From NCBI RefSeq assembly GCF_014201715.1, contig NZ_JACHFD010000004.1, forward strand, positions 217,257-281,256: a stretch of 64,000 nt of DNA, given 5' to 3'. Position numbers and translations under genes: made by a program. Below are positions 22,938 through 32,350 of the stretch, one piece after another (position 1 is the stretch's first letter; the number at the start of each line of letters is the position of its first letter). Under the pieces are notes generated by a model, which was given only the letters and a program-made list of their open reading frames with translations, was not told the origin of the DNA and ran no database searches. The stretch is from Haloferula luteola (GTDB lineage: Bacteria; Verrucomicrobiota; Verrucomicrobiia; Verrucomicrobiales; Akkermansiaceae).

Positions 22938-24275
22938 ATGTCGACGAACCTGACGCTCGGCTCCCGAGCCTATTTTCCTGAGATTGGTCCGATTGCCTTT
23001 GAAGGCCCGGAGAGTTCCAACCCGCTTGCGTTTCGGTATTACGATGCCCAGCGCGTGGTGATGGGGCGACCTCTGGAGAGTTGGATGCGCTTTGCGATCG
23101 CCTACTGGCATAGTTTTTGTGGGGGAGGGGCGGATCCGTTTGGTGCGCCGACGCGGCCGATGCCGTGGCTGGAATCGAAGGATCCGGTGCAGCAGGCAAA
23201 GGACAAGGCGGATGCGGCGTTCGAGTTCATCACGAAGCTGGGGGCGCCGTATTATTGTTTTCATGATACGGACATCATCGACGAGCCGGGCACGACGCTG
23301 GCGGAGTTCGAAGCGCGGATGGCGGCGATCGTGCCGTATTTGAAGGAGAAGCAGGAGGCCTCGGGAGTGAAGCTGCTGTGGGGGACGGCGAATCTTTTCA
23401 GCAATCCCCGTTTCATGAATGGAGCGTCGACGAATCCAGAGTTTGCGTTGCTGGCGCGGGCGGGTGGGCAGTTGCGTGGAGCGCTGGATGCCACGTTGGC
23501 ATTGGGTGGGGAGGGTTATGTGTTTTGGGGTGGCCGGGAAGGATACCTGAGTTTGCTGAATACGGACATGAAGCGGGAGCGGGAGCACTTTGCGCGGTTC
23601 CTGACGATGGCGCGGGATTATGCCCGGGGGCAGGGTTTCACGGGGAAGTTCTTCATTGAGCCGAAGCCTTGTGAGCCGACCAAGCACCAGTATGACTACG
23701 ATGCGGCGACGGTGATCGGGTTTCTGCGGGAGTTTGATCTTTTGGAAGATTTCGCGCTGAACATTGAGGTGAACCACGCGACTTTGGCGGGTCATACCTT
23801 TGCCCATGAGCTGCAGGTGGCGGCGGATGCGGGGATGTTGGGCAGTGTGGATGCGAACCGTGGCGATGCGCAGAATGGCTGGGATACGGATCAGTTTCCG
23901 GTGGACCCGCTGGAGTTGACGGAGGCGATGATGGTGATTTTCGGTTCGGGCGGTTTTTCGCATGGAGGGATCAATTTCGATGCGAAGATCCGCCGCAATT
24001 CGACGGATCTTGAGGATCTGTTCATTGCGCACATTTCCGGGATGGATGCGTTTGCGCGGGCGGCGATGGCGGCGGAGGCGTTGCTGACGAAATCGGCGAT
24101 GCCGGCGATGCGGAAGGCACGTTATGCGACGTTCGACGAAGGGGAGGGGCGTGCGTTTGAGGAGGGAAAACTTTCGCTGGAAGACCTGCATCGGATTGCC
24201 CATGAGCAGGGTGAGCCGGTGCCTGCCAGCGGGAAGCAGGAGCTGTATGAAAGCCTTCTTTTGAGGCATATCTGA
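22938..24275 (+). CDS. xylA: xylose isomerase XylA
   Basis: Converts D-xylose to D-xylulose. The ATG at 22938 gives 445 aa starting MSTNLTLGSRAYFPEIGPI, typical of the class II (E. coli-like) enzymes of about 440 aa. Signature segments are 'YYCFHDTDI' (active-site His), 'LLWGTANLFSNPRFMNGA', 'YVFWGGREGY' and 'FFIEPKPCEPTKHQYDYDAATVIGFL', including metal ligands. No xylulokinase or transporter is adjacent; the gene follows an AraC regulator and fits a xylan/arabinan-using organism. Confidence 0.97.
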   Translation: MSTNLTLGSRAYFPEIGPIAFEGPESSNPLAFRYYDAQRVVMGRPLESWMRFAIAYWHSFCGGGADPFGAPTRPMPWLESKDPVQQAKDKADAAFEFITKLGAPYYCFHDTDIIDEPGTTLAEFEARMAAIVPYLKEKQEASGVKLLWGTANLFSNPRFMNGASTNPEFALLARAGGQLRGALDATLALGGEGYVFWGGREGYLSLLNTDMKREREHFARFLTMARDYARGQGFTGKFFIEPKPCEPTKHQYDYDAATVIGFLREFDLLEDFALNIEVNHATLAGHTFAHELQVAADAGMLGSVDANRGDAQNGWDTDQFPVDPLELTEAMMVIFGSGGFSHGGINFDAKIRRNSTDLEDLFIAHISGMDAFARAAMAAEALLTKSAMPAMRKARYATFDEGEGRAFEEGKLSLEDLHRIAHEQGEPVPASGKQELYESLLLRHI

Positions 24276-24394
24276 TTTTCTCGGACGCATCCGGCCCCGG
24301 GCGGAGAGGTGGGCATGCCGACTTTTCCGTGCCGGGGCTTTCTGCATCCGGGAGCTTGACCCTGAGGAGATCGCAGCGTTGGGTGCCCCGGCTG

Positions 24395-25015
24395 ATGGAA
24401 CGGATCGATATTCCAAAGAAGGCGATTTATCGCCTGTCGATCTATCACCGCTGCTTGCGGCGGCTCGAAGAGCACGGTGAGGAGACCGTCAGTTCTTCGG
24501 CCCTGGCGAAGGCAGCGGGAGTGAAGCCGTCTCAACTGCGCAAGGATTTGGCGTATTTTGGCCAATTTGGGACCCGCGGGTTGGGGTATCCGGTGCCGGC
24601 GCTGGCGGGGATGATTCGCGATGTGTTGGGCCGGGAGCGGTTGCAGCCGGTGGTGTTGGTGGGGGCGGGAAATCTGGGATCGGCGTTGTTGCGTTATCAG
24701 GGTTTCCAGAAGGAGGGGTTTGAGGTGGTGGCGGCCTTTGATGCGGACCCTGCGGCAGCCGCGGCACGGGGTGTGACGGTCCCAGTGTTGCCGGAGAAGG
24801 ATCTGGAGGATTTCGTGAAGGAGGAGGGGGTGAAGTTGGCGATTTTGTGCGTCCCGGCGTCGATCGCGCAGCTTTTGGCGAATCGGCTGGTGGCGGCGGG
24901 AGTGGCGGGGATTTTGAATTTCTCGCCGGTGGTGCTGGAGGTGCCGGAGCCTGTGGTGGTGAACAACGTCGATCTGGCGATCGAATTGGAACATCTCAGC
25001 TTTTTTGTCCGCTGA
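24395..25015 (+). CDS. rex: redox-sensing transcriptional repressor Rex
   Basis: Rex senses the NADH/NAD+ ratio and represses fermentation and respiration genes. The ATG at 24395 gives 206 aa: an N-terminal winged helix ('PKKAIYRLSIYHRCLRRLEE', 'SSSALAKAAGVKPSQLRKDLAYFGQFGTRGLGY', the family signature) and a Rossmann NAD(H) domain with 'VVLVGAGNLGSALLRY'. Length is normal. It is followed after 2 nt by the sigma factor gene, an unusual pairing that suggests joint expression. Confidence 0.95.
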   Translation: MERIDIPKKAIYRLSIYHRCLRRLEEHGEETVSSSALAKAAGVKPSQLRKDLAYFGQFGTRGLGYPVPALAGMIRDVLGRERLQPVVLVGAGNLGSALLRYQGFQKEGFEVVAAFDADPAAAAARGVTVPVLPEKDLEDFVKEEGVKLAILCVPASIAQLLANRLVAAGVAGILNFSPVVLEVPEPVVVNNVDLAIELEHLSFFVR

Positions 25016-25017
25016 TC

Positions 25018-25623
25018 ATGGCAGGGGAGGGCGAAAGTCCCAAGACGCCGCAGCTCCGGGTCGTTCCCTCAGAGAACACGGTGCATGGCGCCGACGGCGA
25101 AATGGTCGAAACCCGGGAAAGCTTTATTGAACAGGCGCTCGCTGAGTATGAGTCGCCGTTGATTGGCTATGCCCAGACGATCGTGAAGGACGTCGATCGC
25201 GCACGGGATGTGGTTCAGGATACGTTCATCCGGCTTTGTCGGCAGGATGTCTCGAAGGTTCGTGAAGGGCTGAAGAGCTGGCTTTATACGGTCTGTCGAA
25301 ACCGGGCGCTGGACGTCCTGCGCAAGGAGGGACGGGTGAGTTCGCTGGACGACCTGCCCCACCATCATCCCGTGGCGGAAACTGAAATCTCACCCGCGGA
25401 TGAGGCGGATCGTGAGGAGCGTGTTGCCCAAGTTCTCCGCTATCTTGACCGCCTTCCGGAGAATCAAAGGATGGTCATTTTGATGAAGTTCCGCGACGGC
25501 AAAAGCTACAAGGAGATCGCTGATGAGACCGGGCTGAGCTCGGGAAACATTGGCTTTCTGATTCACACGGGCCTGAAGCGGATTCGCCAACTTTTGCCAC
25601 CCGATCTGATGGACGGGTATTGA
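25018..25623 (+). CDS. ECF-type RNA polymerase sigma factor
   Basis: A 201-aa sigma-70 family protein with region 2 ('ALAEYESPLIGYAQTIVKDVDRARDVVQDTFIRL' segment, carrying the D-x-x-Q-D-x-F motif) and region 4 ('LPENQRMVILMKFRDGKSYKEIADETGLSSGNIGFLIH' segment). The start directly follows the rex stop (CTGATCATG). Four nt after its stop comes a membrane protein with an anti-sigma look, so the pair forms a typical membrane-controlled ECF switch. Confidence 0.93.
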   Translation: MAGEGESPKTPQLRVVPSENTVHGADGEMVETRESFIEQALAEYESPLIGYAQTIVKDVDRARDVVQDTFIRLCRQDVSKVREGLKSWLYTVCRNRALDVLRKEGRVSSLDDLPHHHPVAETEISPADEADREERVAQVLRYLDRLPENQRMVILMKFRDGKSYKEIADETGLSSGNIGFLIHTGLKRIRQLLPPDLMDGY

Positions 25624-25627
25624 TGCC

Positions 25628-26857
25628 ATGAAACTGCTCCCCGATGATCCCCGCTTGACCGGCTATGTGCTCGGCGAACTTGACGAGGCAGATGCCCGTC
25701 TGGTGGAACGTGCCGCTGCCTCGGATCCGGCGATTCGCCTGACGCTCCAGGAGCTGGAGCGGACTTGTGGATTTCTGGGGGATGTGCTGGGGCCGATGGG
25801 AGAGGCGAAGCTGCGGCCTCGGCAGCGCCGGGCGGTGCTGAAAGCCAGCACTGAGGAGGATCGCCAGCTGCAGGCAGAGCAGCCGAAGGAGCGGCGCTCA
25901 CGGGCGGGCTGGATGATGGCGGGGGCTGCGGCGGCTGTGATGGTGGCTGCGGCGATGCTGGGGCGTGGCGGGCGAAGTGGGGAAGGAACGGTGGATGCGG
26001 TGGCTTTGCTGCCGGCTCCGGGGCCGGGTGCGGGGACCATTCAAGTGGCGACGGCGGGTCAGGTTCAACAAGGGACGCCGCAGGCTCCGCAGGGAAGCGA
26101 GGGAATCGTGAGTGGGCCGGCATTTTTGCAGCGGACGCGAAGCTTGTCGGAAGCGCCGCTTCCATCGTTGACCCAGCTGCCGGTGACGGCCGATTTGGGT
26201 GGGTTTGCGACGGATTCATCGTTGCGGCTGCCGGTGGTGACGGGCACTGGGAGTGCGGTGTGGGTGCGGCGATGGATTCGTGAGCGGGGAGAGCTGCCGC
26301 CTCGGGATGCGGTGCGGGTGGAGGAACTGGTGAACAGCCTGACGATTCCCACGCGTCCGCTGGGAGACGGCTTGGAATGCGGTGTCGGTTCGATGCGGTG
26401 CCCATGGAATGCGGAGCGCATGCTGGTGGCGGTGGCGTTGAGGTCTCGCGACGAGGATTCGGTGGGTTTGACGGTGCGGTCGCTCTCTGATGAGCCGCGA
26501 CGGGTGGTGGGTTCGTATGGGATGCGTTCGGATGCGAAATTGCCGACGACCCTGCCGGCGGGGAGGTCGCAGTTGGTGTTGCTGGAGTTTTCCGGCGGGA
26601 GTGATTTGGGTTCGATCGAGCTTCAGGACGGTCGGGGACACCAATTCGTGCTTCGGGTGGCGGACCAGGAAGCTCCGCAGGAGGACCTACTTCGGGTGGC
26701 GACGATGGCGGCGTTTGGATTGTGGCTGCGGCACGAAGAGGTGAGCTCGGAGGATTTGCAGAAGCTGCTAGAGGTCAGTCGCCAGGAGGATCCGATTTGG
26801 ATGGATGCTTGCCGGTTGATTGAGACGGCCTTGGGCTTGAGCGCGGAGCAACGTTGA
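25628..26857 (+). CDS. membrane anti-sigma-like protein fused to the N-terminal region of a YfbK-type von Willebrand factor protein
   Basis: 409 aa. Residues 1-90 resemble a cytoplasmic anti-sigma domain ('DPRLTGYVLGELDEADARLVE' is the usual opening), followed by one transmembrane helix (AGWMMAGAAAAVMVAAAMLG, about 96-115), a low-complexity linker, and an extracytoplasmic region with 'VRRWIRERGELPPRDAVRVEELVNSL'. This last motif is the N-terminal signature of the YfbK/VWA family ('LPPxDAVRIEEMVNYF'), but the VWA domain itself with its MIDAS motif is missing. The protein probably holds the ECF factor encoded 4 nt upstream. Function is inferred from context. Confidence 0.75.
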   Translation: MKLLPDDPRLTGYVLGELDEADARLVERAAASDPAIRLTLQELERTCGFLGDVLGPMGEAKLRPRQRRAVLKASTEEDRQLQAEQPKERRSRAGWMMAGAAAAVMVAAAMLGRGGRSGEGTVDAVALLPAPGPGAGTIQVATAGQVQQGTPQAPQGSEGIVSGPAFLQRTRSLSEAPLPSLTQLPVTADLGGFATDSSLRLPVVTGTGSAVWVRRWIRERGELPPRDAVRVEELVNSLTIPTRPLGDGLECGVGSMRCPWNAERMLVAVALRSRDEDSVGLTVRSLSDEPRRVVGSYGMRSDAKLPTTLPAGRSQLVLLEFSGGSDLGSIELQDGRGHQFVLRVADQEAPQEDLLRVATMAAFGLWLRHEEVSSEDLQKLLEVSRQEDPIWMDACRLIETALGLSAEQR

Positions 26858-26888
26858 CGGTGGGGGGTGGTGGAGATTGAGTCGCGGC

Positions 26889-27335
26889 ATGTCGCGACTT
26901 TCGATTCCTCGTTATGCCATGGCTCTGGCCCATGTGGCCTCCCTGCGGTCAGAGGATCCCTATCGTCAGGTGGGAGCCGCGGCGCTGGATTTTGACAATC
27001 GGGTGATTGCCACGGCCTACAATGGTTTGGCGCCGGGGTTCGAAGCGCCTCCGGGGTTCTGGGATGATCGGGAGTCACGGCAGAAGTTCATGCTGCATGC
27101 GGAGATCAATCTCTGCAGCTTGTTCCGCCGGGGTGAGGTGAAGTTGGTCGCGAGCACGACGATGCCGTGCACGGCATGCATGCAGACGCTGTGCGCCTAC
27201 GGGGTGAAGGAGATTTACTACCGGGATGCCTATCATGCATCGGATGCTCCTGAGATCGCGGCGCTGTATGGGATCCGCCTGGAGCAGGTTTCTGATCTTC
27301 CGGTGATGGAAAGTGGCGGCATGGCGGGGGAATAG
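26889..27335 (+). CDS. cytidine/deoxycytidylate deaminase family protein
   Basis: A zinc deaminase of the dCMP/cytosine deaminase superfamily, 148 aa from the ATG at 26889. The zinc site is His70-Ala-Glu72 in 'MLHAEINLC' and Cys94/Cys97 in 'TMPCTACMQTL'. 'YRQVGAAALDFDNRVIATAYNGLAPG' is typical of dCMP deaminases that supply dUMP for thymidylate synthesis, though a role in secondary metabolism or nucleotide salvage cannot be excluded. It ends with TAG, and a TGA follows ten codons later. Confidence 0.85.
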   Translation: MSRLSIPRYAMALAHVASLRSEDPYRQVGAAALDFDNRVIATAYNGLAPGFEAPPGFWDDRESRQKFMLHAEINLCSLFRRGEVKLVASTTMPCTACMQTLCAYGVKEIYYRDAYHASDAPEIAALYGIRLEQVSDLPVMESGGMAGE

Positions 27336-27364
27336 AAGGGCGGAGTGGAGCCTCTTGATGGGAC

Positions 27365-28390
27365 ATGAGTTCCAAAGCTGCTCCATCGCCCCTTGTTGGA
27401 GGGGCCTACCTTTTGGCGGGAAATCTGTTGTTGCCGCTTCGTCTGGTTCTGGGCTGGACCTATTTTTCCGCGTTCTGGCGTCGACTCGTGCTGGAGAACA
27501 AGTTGGACCCGGATGGTGCGGGATATCTCGGAGAGAAATTCAATCACTTCCTTCCGAATGCTTTGGGGATTCGGCCGGCGATTGAGTTTTTCGTGAGTCA
27601 CCCGGAGTTGCTATGGTGGAAGCTGTTGGGATTCACGGTGGTGGAGGCGGTGGTGGGTCTGGCGGTGATGCTGGGATTCATGACGCGGTGGATGGGTCTG
27701 GCGACGGCCCTGTTGGCTTTTGGAATCCTGCTGGGTGCGGGATGGCTCGGGACGACCTGCCTTGATGAGTGGCAAATTGGGGTGCTGGGGGTGAGTGCCG
27801 GGTTGGCGCTGGTGGGCACGGGTGGCGGGCGATTTTCCCTCGATTTCTGGATGGAAAAACGCGGCATGAAGATACCAGGGAGTCGCCTTGCCGATCGTCT
27901 GGTGGCCTGGGCCTTGGAAAAGCGTGGGGTGGTGGTGGTGGCCGCTGCGGTGTTTTTGCTGACTCTGGCGACCAACCAGATTTTCCACGGTGGGGTGTGG
28001 GGAAAGTTGCACAATCTCTCGGTGAAACCCCGGGTCGAGCTCTCCGAGGCGCACCTCGATGGTGGTGCTTTGGGCGTGACGCTTTATCGGGTCGAGGGAG
28101 CCGATGTGTATGGCTCGTTCGCGATCGCGCTCCGGGTGCTGGATGCCACGGGCGTGGAAGTGGCCGCCTGGGACCAGCAGGCATTGGCAGGGCTGGCACC
28201 GACAGCGATTGAGAATCGCTACGTGGCCAAGGTGAAGCCCGGTGCCCACAGTTTGATGCTTCCGCTCGGAGCGAAGGCGGAAGTGCGGTTTGAAAGCGAC
28301 GGCCTCAAGCGACTCCGGGCGGGAAGCTATCGGGTCGAGCTCGAGGACATCAGTGGAGCGTCGTGGGCGACGACCTTGGAAGTGCCGTGA
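27365..28390 (+). CDS. DoxD/DoxA fusion, thiosulfate:quinone oxidoreductase-like membrane protein
   Basis: 341 aa. The N-terminal half has four predicted transmembrane helices with the DoxX/DoxD look ('LPLRLVLGWTYFSAFWRR', 'GLAVMLGFMTRWMGLATALLAFGILLGAG'). The C-terminal 140 residues after another helix (VVVVAAAVFLLTLATNQIF) form a DoxA-like beta-rich domain ('YGSFAIALRVLDATGVEVAAWD', 'YRVELEDISG'). In Acidianus the two are separate subunits of thiosulfate:quinone oxidoreductase; fused versions occur in bacteria, but their substrate is not established. No sulfur-oxidation genes are nearby. Confidence 0.75.
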   Translation: MSSKAAPSPLVGGAYLLAGNLLLPLRLVLGWTYFSAFWRRLVLENKLDPDGAGYLGEKFNHFLPNALGIRPAIEFFVSHPELLWWKLLGFTVVEAVVGLAVMLGFMTRWMGLATALLAFGILLGAGWLGTTCLDEWQIGVLGVSAGLALVGTGGGRFSLDFWMEKRGMKIPGSRLADRLVAWALEKRGVVVVAAAVFLLTLATNQIFHGGVWGKLHNLSVKPRVELSEAHLDGGALGVTLYRVEGADVYGSFAIALRVLDATGVEVAAWDQQALAGLAPTAIENRYVAKVKPGAHSLMLPLGAKAEVRFESDGLKRLRAGSYRVELEDISGASWATTLEVP

Positions 28391-28446
28391 GTCCGTTGAC
28401 TTCCAAGGCGTGAAGAGAGTAAGGCCCGCCCGAAGGGGGCCCGGGG

Positions 28447-29217
28447 TCACTCGCCGGCACCTTCGCCGAGATCATCGACGGGGGTGGCGATGAAGCTCTT
28501 GATGTAGCCGAATTCCATGAGCGTGTCCTGCCATGGGTTGAGCATGCCGGGAGTGCGGAAAATCCGCTGGGCGCGGCGCAATGCGAGCTCGGCTTCGAGT
28601 TCTTTGCCATGGTGGAAGTTCATGGCCGCCTCGGCATAGTAGGGGAACGGAGAGTCGTCGAATTCATCGTATTTTTCCGACAGGATTTCGGCATCTTCCG
28701 CTTTGTCCTGCTTGAGGAGGCAGAGGAGCAACTTGAACTCGACCAGGCGGGAGAGCTGGAGTTGGGCGGCGTCGGCGCCTGCGAGCTTGAGAACTCGATG
28801 AAAGGTGGCTTCGGCCTCAGCCCACTTTTTGGTGACAAATTGGACTTCACCGATGTTGAAGAGGACGCTGGGCGAATCCGGCGTGAGTTCGTCAGCGCGC
28901 TGGAAATGGGCCATGGCCTCGTCGAAATTGCGAAACTCGACCTGGCAGGCTCCGAGGAGGTTTTCGACGTCGGGTGAGTTGCCGAAGACTTTTTTGGCTT
29001 TTTCCAGTTCGTCGATGGTCTCGAAGATGCGCTTTTGGGCGAACATCTCGCGGGCTTTGTTGAGGGCGATGAAGTATTCGTTGCGCTGCTCCTGAGAAAG
29101 GTTGGTGAACTCCTGCACCCAGGCGGGCTGGGGTTTGGTGGGCTCTGGTGCATCTTGAGCCTGAAGAGGCAGGAGCAGGGGCAGCAGGGCGAGCAGGAGA
29201 GTGGCTTTCATGGGCAT
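28447..29217 (-). CDS. secreted TPR-repeat protein
   Basis: 256 aa with a signal peptide (ATLLLALLPLLLPLQAQ). Several TPR-like helix pairs follow, e.g. 'ARE-MFAQKRIFETIDELEKAKKVF', 'AMAHFQRADELTPDSPSVLFNIGEVQ' and 'AEATFHRVLKLAG'. Probably a periplasmic scaffold; partner unknown. The second in-frame ATG at 29211 is an equally possible start. It is convergent with the DoxD/DoxA gene; a GC hairpin without T-tract (GGCCC / GGGCC near 28424-28441) lies between them. Confidence 0.8.
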   Translation of the reverse strand: MPMKATLLLALLPLLLPLQAQDAPEPTKPQPAWVQEFTNLSQEQRNEYFIALNKAREMFAQKRIFETIDELEKAKKVFGNSPDVENLLGACQVEFRNFDEAMAHFQRADELTPDSPSVLFNIGEVQFVTKKWAEAEATFHRVLKLAGADAAQLQLSRLVEFKLLLCLLKQDKAEDAEILSEKYDEFDDSPFPYYAEAAMNFHHGKELEAELALRRAQRIFRTPGMLNPWQDTLMEFGYIKSFIATPVDDLGEGAGE

Positions 29218-29272
29218 TCGCGTGATGTTGGCGCGAAGCTAGGCAAGAGGTGGCGAAACCGCAAGCAGCGGA

Positions 29273-29875
29273 TCATGCCAGGTCCGCGACGCCGTAAAGC
29301 CCACGAGCGCGGATCGCGGCCAGAACCGCCGGGTGCAGGTGATCGGGGGGACGACCCGCGGCGAGGGCGCGCCGGATGGCGGTTGAGGAAGCTGGATGTA
29401 CTCCTTGCAGGGCCTGCATCGACCATCCCGGGCGGGGCACGGGAGCACCCTCCCGGGAAAAAACCAGGAATTCCACCGAGCGCGCCAAGCGTTCGGGTTC
29501 CTTCCATCGTGGCAGGGCTTCCCATTGGTCGCGACCGAGGAGCCAAAATAGCTTCGCCTCCGGATGGCGGCGGGTCATTTCCTCCACGGTGCGGAACGAG
29601 TAGGATGGGGGAGGAGCCGTGAGGTCGAAATCGTCGATGGTGGCCCAAGGGAGGTCGGCTGTCGCCAGGCGAAGCAGCTCGAGGCGATCCTCGCCGCTGG
29701 CAGGTAGGGGACCGTCCGCTTTATGGGGAGAAATTCGGCAGGGAAGAAAGATGACGCGGTCGAGTGCCGCCTGATCCATGGCCCGCCGGGAGATCTCGAT
29801 GTGGCCATCGTGAACGGGGTCGAAGCTCCCTCCGAAGAGGGCGATGCGGGTGGAGTGGGATGCCGAAGGCGTCAT
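29273..29875 (-). CDS. nadD: nicotinate-nucleotide adenylyltransferase NadD
   Basis: Adenylates nicotinate mononucleotide in NAD biosynthesis. The ATG at 29875 gives 200 aa starting MTPSASHSTRIALFGGSFDPVH; the nucleotidyltransferase motif 'GGSFDPVHDGHI' and the C-terminal 'SSTAIRRALAAGR' (SSTxIR motif) are complete. Upstream in-frame codons to 30001 lack family similarity and are not included. It lies 55 nt downstream of the TPR gene on the same strand. Confidence 0.95.
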   Translation of the reverse strand: MTPSASHSTRIALFGGSFDPVHDGHIEISRRAMDQAALDRVIFLPCRISPHKADGPLPASGEDRLELLRLATADLPWATIDDFDLTAPPPSYSFRTVEEMTRRHPEAKLFWLLGRDQWEALPRWKEPERLARSVEFLVFSREGAPVPRPGWSMQALQGVHPASSTAIRRALAAGRPPDHLHPAVLAAIRARGLYGVADLA

Positions 29876-30323
29876 CGTGCCCGAGCGAAGCAGGCTTTTC
29901 CGAAATGGGCAATCGGCGAGGGAATGCTGCGAATTGGGGAAGATGAGCGAGTTGAAGGATAGGGAATAGGATACTGAAAAGCGAATCATCGAACTCGTCA
30001 CGAGAAGATCTTCACTTCGTACTGGCGCCTCGGAATATCCTCTGATAGGCCGACCCTGTGATATCTCGGTTTTCCATGGGATGCGGGGTAAGTGCGATGT
30101 CGGAAAATCCGAATCGATGGGGGGAGAGAAATCGCCTTAGGCGGATCCTCGCAGGGAGCGAGGAATTCCAGGAAAGAAGGAGGGCGAGAGATCTTCGGGA
30201 TGGTCGGAGTGCGGGGAGGAGAGCCGGTAGGGGTTCGATTTGCTTCGGCGATGACTTAGCCGGGAAGGGGTCGGTGAATCGATCCGGTGAAGTTTCTTCC
30301 ATCTCACTTCAATTTGCGAAACG
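29876..30323. other. long intergenic region between nadD and the DUF3604 operon
   Basis: About 450 bp with divergent promoters expected at both ends. No gene, repeat or RNA structure is clear. The open frame at 30058-30327 on the plus strand has an arginine- and glycine-rich, non-protein-like composition and is rejected. Confidence 0.5.
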
Positions 30324-32326
30324 ATGAAAAAAGAATCGATAATCCCGGGCCACGGAGGTGGTCCTTGATGATAGGCACATGGGCGTTATGGGGAGCGCTA
30401 TCTCAGGTCCAAGCTCAAGACCAAGAGGAACCTGCTAGTCATGGAGGAAGTTATGAAGCGGGGCTTCAAGGGGCGGAAAAGGTGCTGAAGGGGCGTCCCT
30501 ATGCACCTTATGCGAACCGCGCTTTTGCCACGAACGTCTATTTCGGAGACACTCACGTACACACGGCGCTCTCTCCGGATGCCGGGGGGGCGGGCACGAC
30601 CTTGGGACCGCGCGAGGCTTATCGGTTTGCGCGCGGTGAACAGGTGGTCAGCAATACCGGTCAGCCGAATAAGCTGCGTGTTCCCTACGATTTCTTTATG
30701 ATCACCGATCACTCGGATGCGATGGGGGTGATTCAGGATATCGTCAAAGGCACGCCTGCGATTCTCGCCGACCCGGACGGCCGGAAATATCATGAGGATT
30801 TCAATGCAGGGGGCGATGTCGCGAGTAAGGCGATGTGGCGATTGATTGAGCAATTTGGGCAAGGCAAACTGCCCGATGCGCTGAATTGTCAGCCCGGCAA
30901 TCCCGCATTCGACGCAGTATGGCAGGACATCATCAGTGCTGCGGAGGAGTACAACGAACCGGGCAAGTTCACGGCCTTCATCGCCTTCGAATGGACATCA
31001 CTTGAGAAGGGCAACAACTTGCACCGCAATGTGATTTTCCGCGATGGTGGTGAACGGGCCCGTCAGGTTTCCGCCTACACCACGACCCCTCCTCAAGGCT
31101 CCAACAATCCCCGCGATTTGTGGAAGTGGATGCAGGCCTATGAAGACAAGACGGGCGGTGATGTGCTCGCCATCCCTCACAATGGGAATCTGTCGAATGG
31201 GATGATGTTCGCGATGCAGGACGATTTCAACGATGGGGCTCCCTTGGATCGGGATTACGCCGAGCAACGCCAGAAGTGGGAGCGTCTCTATTAGGCGACG
31301 CAGATGAAAGGAGATGGCGAAGCCCATCCGATGTTGTCGCCCGACGATGAGTTTGCGGATTTTGAAACGTGGGATTATGGGAACCCCGATGCCACCGAAG
31401 CGAAGAAGCCTGAGATGCTGCAGGCGGAGTATGCTCGATCCGGCTTGCAGAATGGCCTGATCCTCGAGGAGAAACTGGGCGTCAATCCCTTCAAGTTTGG
31501 TCTCGTGGGCGCGGGGGATAACCACGTCGCCATGCCCAGTCCTGACAACGAGAGTTTTTTCGGCAAGTACGCTACCTACGAGCCCTCGGCCCATCGCATC
31601 ATCGAAGATGGGAAGCTCCACATCGCTCTGGAGAACAAGGATCTCGATCTCAAACTCTACAGCTATGAATACATCACCTCCGGATTGACGGCCGTGTGGG
31701 CCACCGAGAACACCCGTGGGGCATTGTTCGACGCGATGGAGCGGCGGGAAACTTATGCGACGACCGGGACTCGCATACGTGTCCGCTTGTTCGGTGGGTG
31801 GGACTTCGAGAAGGAGGACGCCCACCGCCGTGATCTTGCCCTGATTGGTTACACCAAGGGGGTGCCGATGGGCTCCGATTTGCTCAAGCGCACGGGCGAT
31901 AAGGCACCGAGTTTCCTGGTTTATGCGCTGCGGGATGCGATGGGGGCGAATCTCGATCGAGTTCAGATCATCAAGGGTTGGCTCGACAAGGACGGCGAAG
32001 CTCAAGAGCGGGTTTATGATGTGGCGGTTTCCGGGGCGCGGAAGATTGGCCCGGATGGCCGCTGCAAAGAGAAGGTGGGCGACACCGTGGATCTCAGCAT
32101 TCCTAGCTGGACGAACACCATCGGTGCACCCGAGTTGGGCGACGTGTGGACGGATCCTGATTTTGATCCGGCTTTGAAAGCTTTCTACTATGCGCGGGTG
32201 ATTGAGATCCCAACGCCTCGGTGGACGGCCTACGACAAGGTGAAGTATCAACTCGAGCTTCCTGACGAGGTTCCGCTGAAGACGACCGAGCGGGCCTACA
32301 CTTCACCGATTTGGTACACGCCTTGA
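30324..32326 (+). pseudogene. DUF3604 family gene broken by an in-frame TAG (and probably a 5' frameshift)
   Basis: The reading frame from about 30368 to 32326 encodes a DUF3604 protein ('YFGDTHVHTALSPDA', 'FMITDHSD', 'GDVLAIPHNGNLSNG', '[20 protein letters not shown]', '[20 protein letters not shown]'), a PHP-like metal-binding family of marine bacteria. A TAG at 31292-31294 interrupts it at '[15 protein letters not shown]', where homologues have E (GAG to TAG). At the 5' end, ATG at 30324 is in another frame. One extra A in the A6 run at 30327 would give MKKRIDNPGPRRWSL plus a good signal helix (MIGTWALWGALSQVQA), suggesting a homopolymer slip. Otherwise full-length and well conserved, so the damage is recent or a sequencing error. 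Confidence 0.8.
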
Positions 32327-32350
32327 GGGAGCGTGTTTTGAATTTGTATC

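Noticed and set aside
24847..25017. N-terminal extension of the sigma factor frame into rex
   Set aside because: Glycine/alanine-rich, overlaps the conserved rex end; the ATG at 25018 right after the rex stop is the sensible start.
28424..28441. GC hairpin between the DoxD/DoxA and TPR genes as a bidirectional terminator
   Set aside because: No U-tract on either strand; may only be a stable hairpin.
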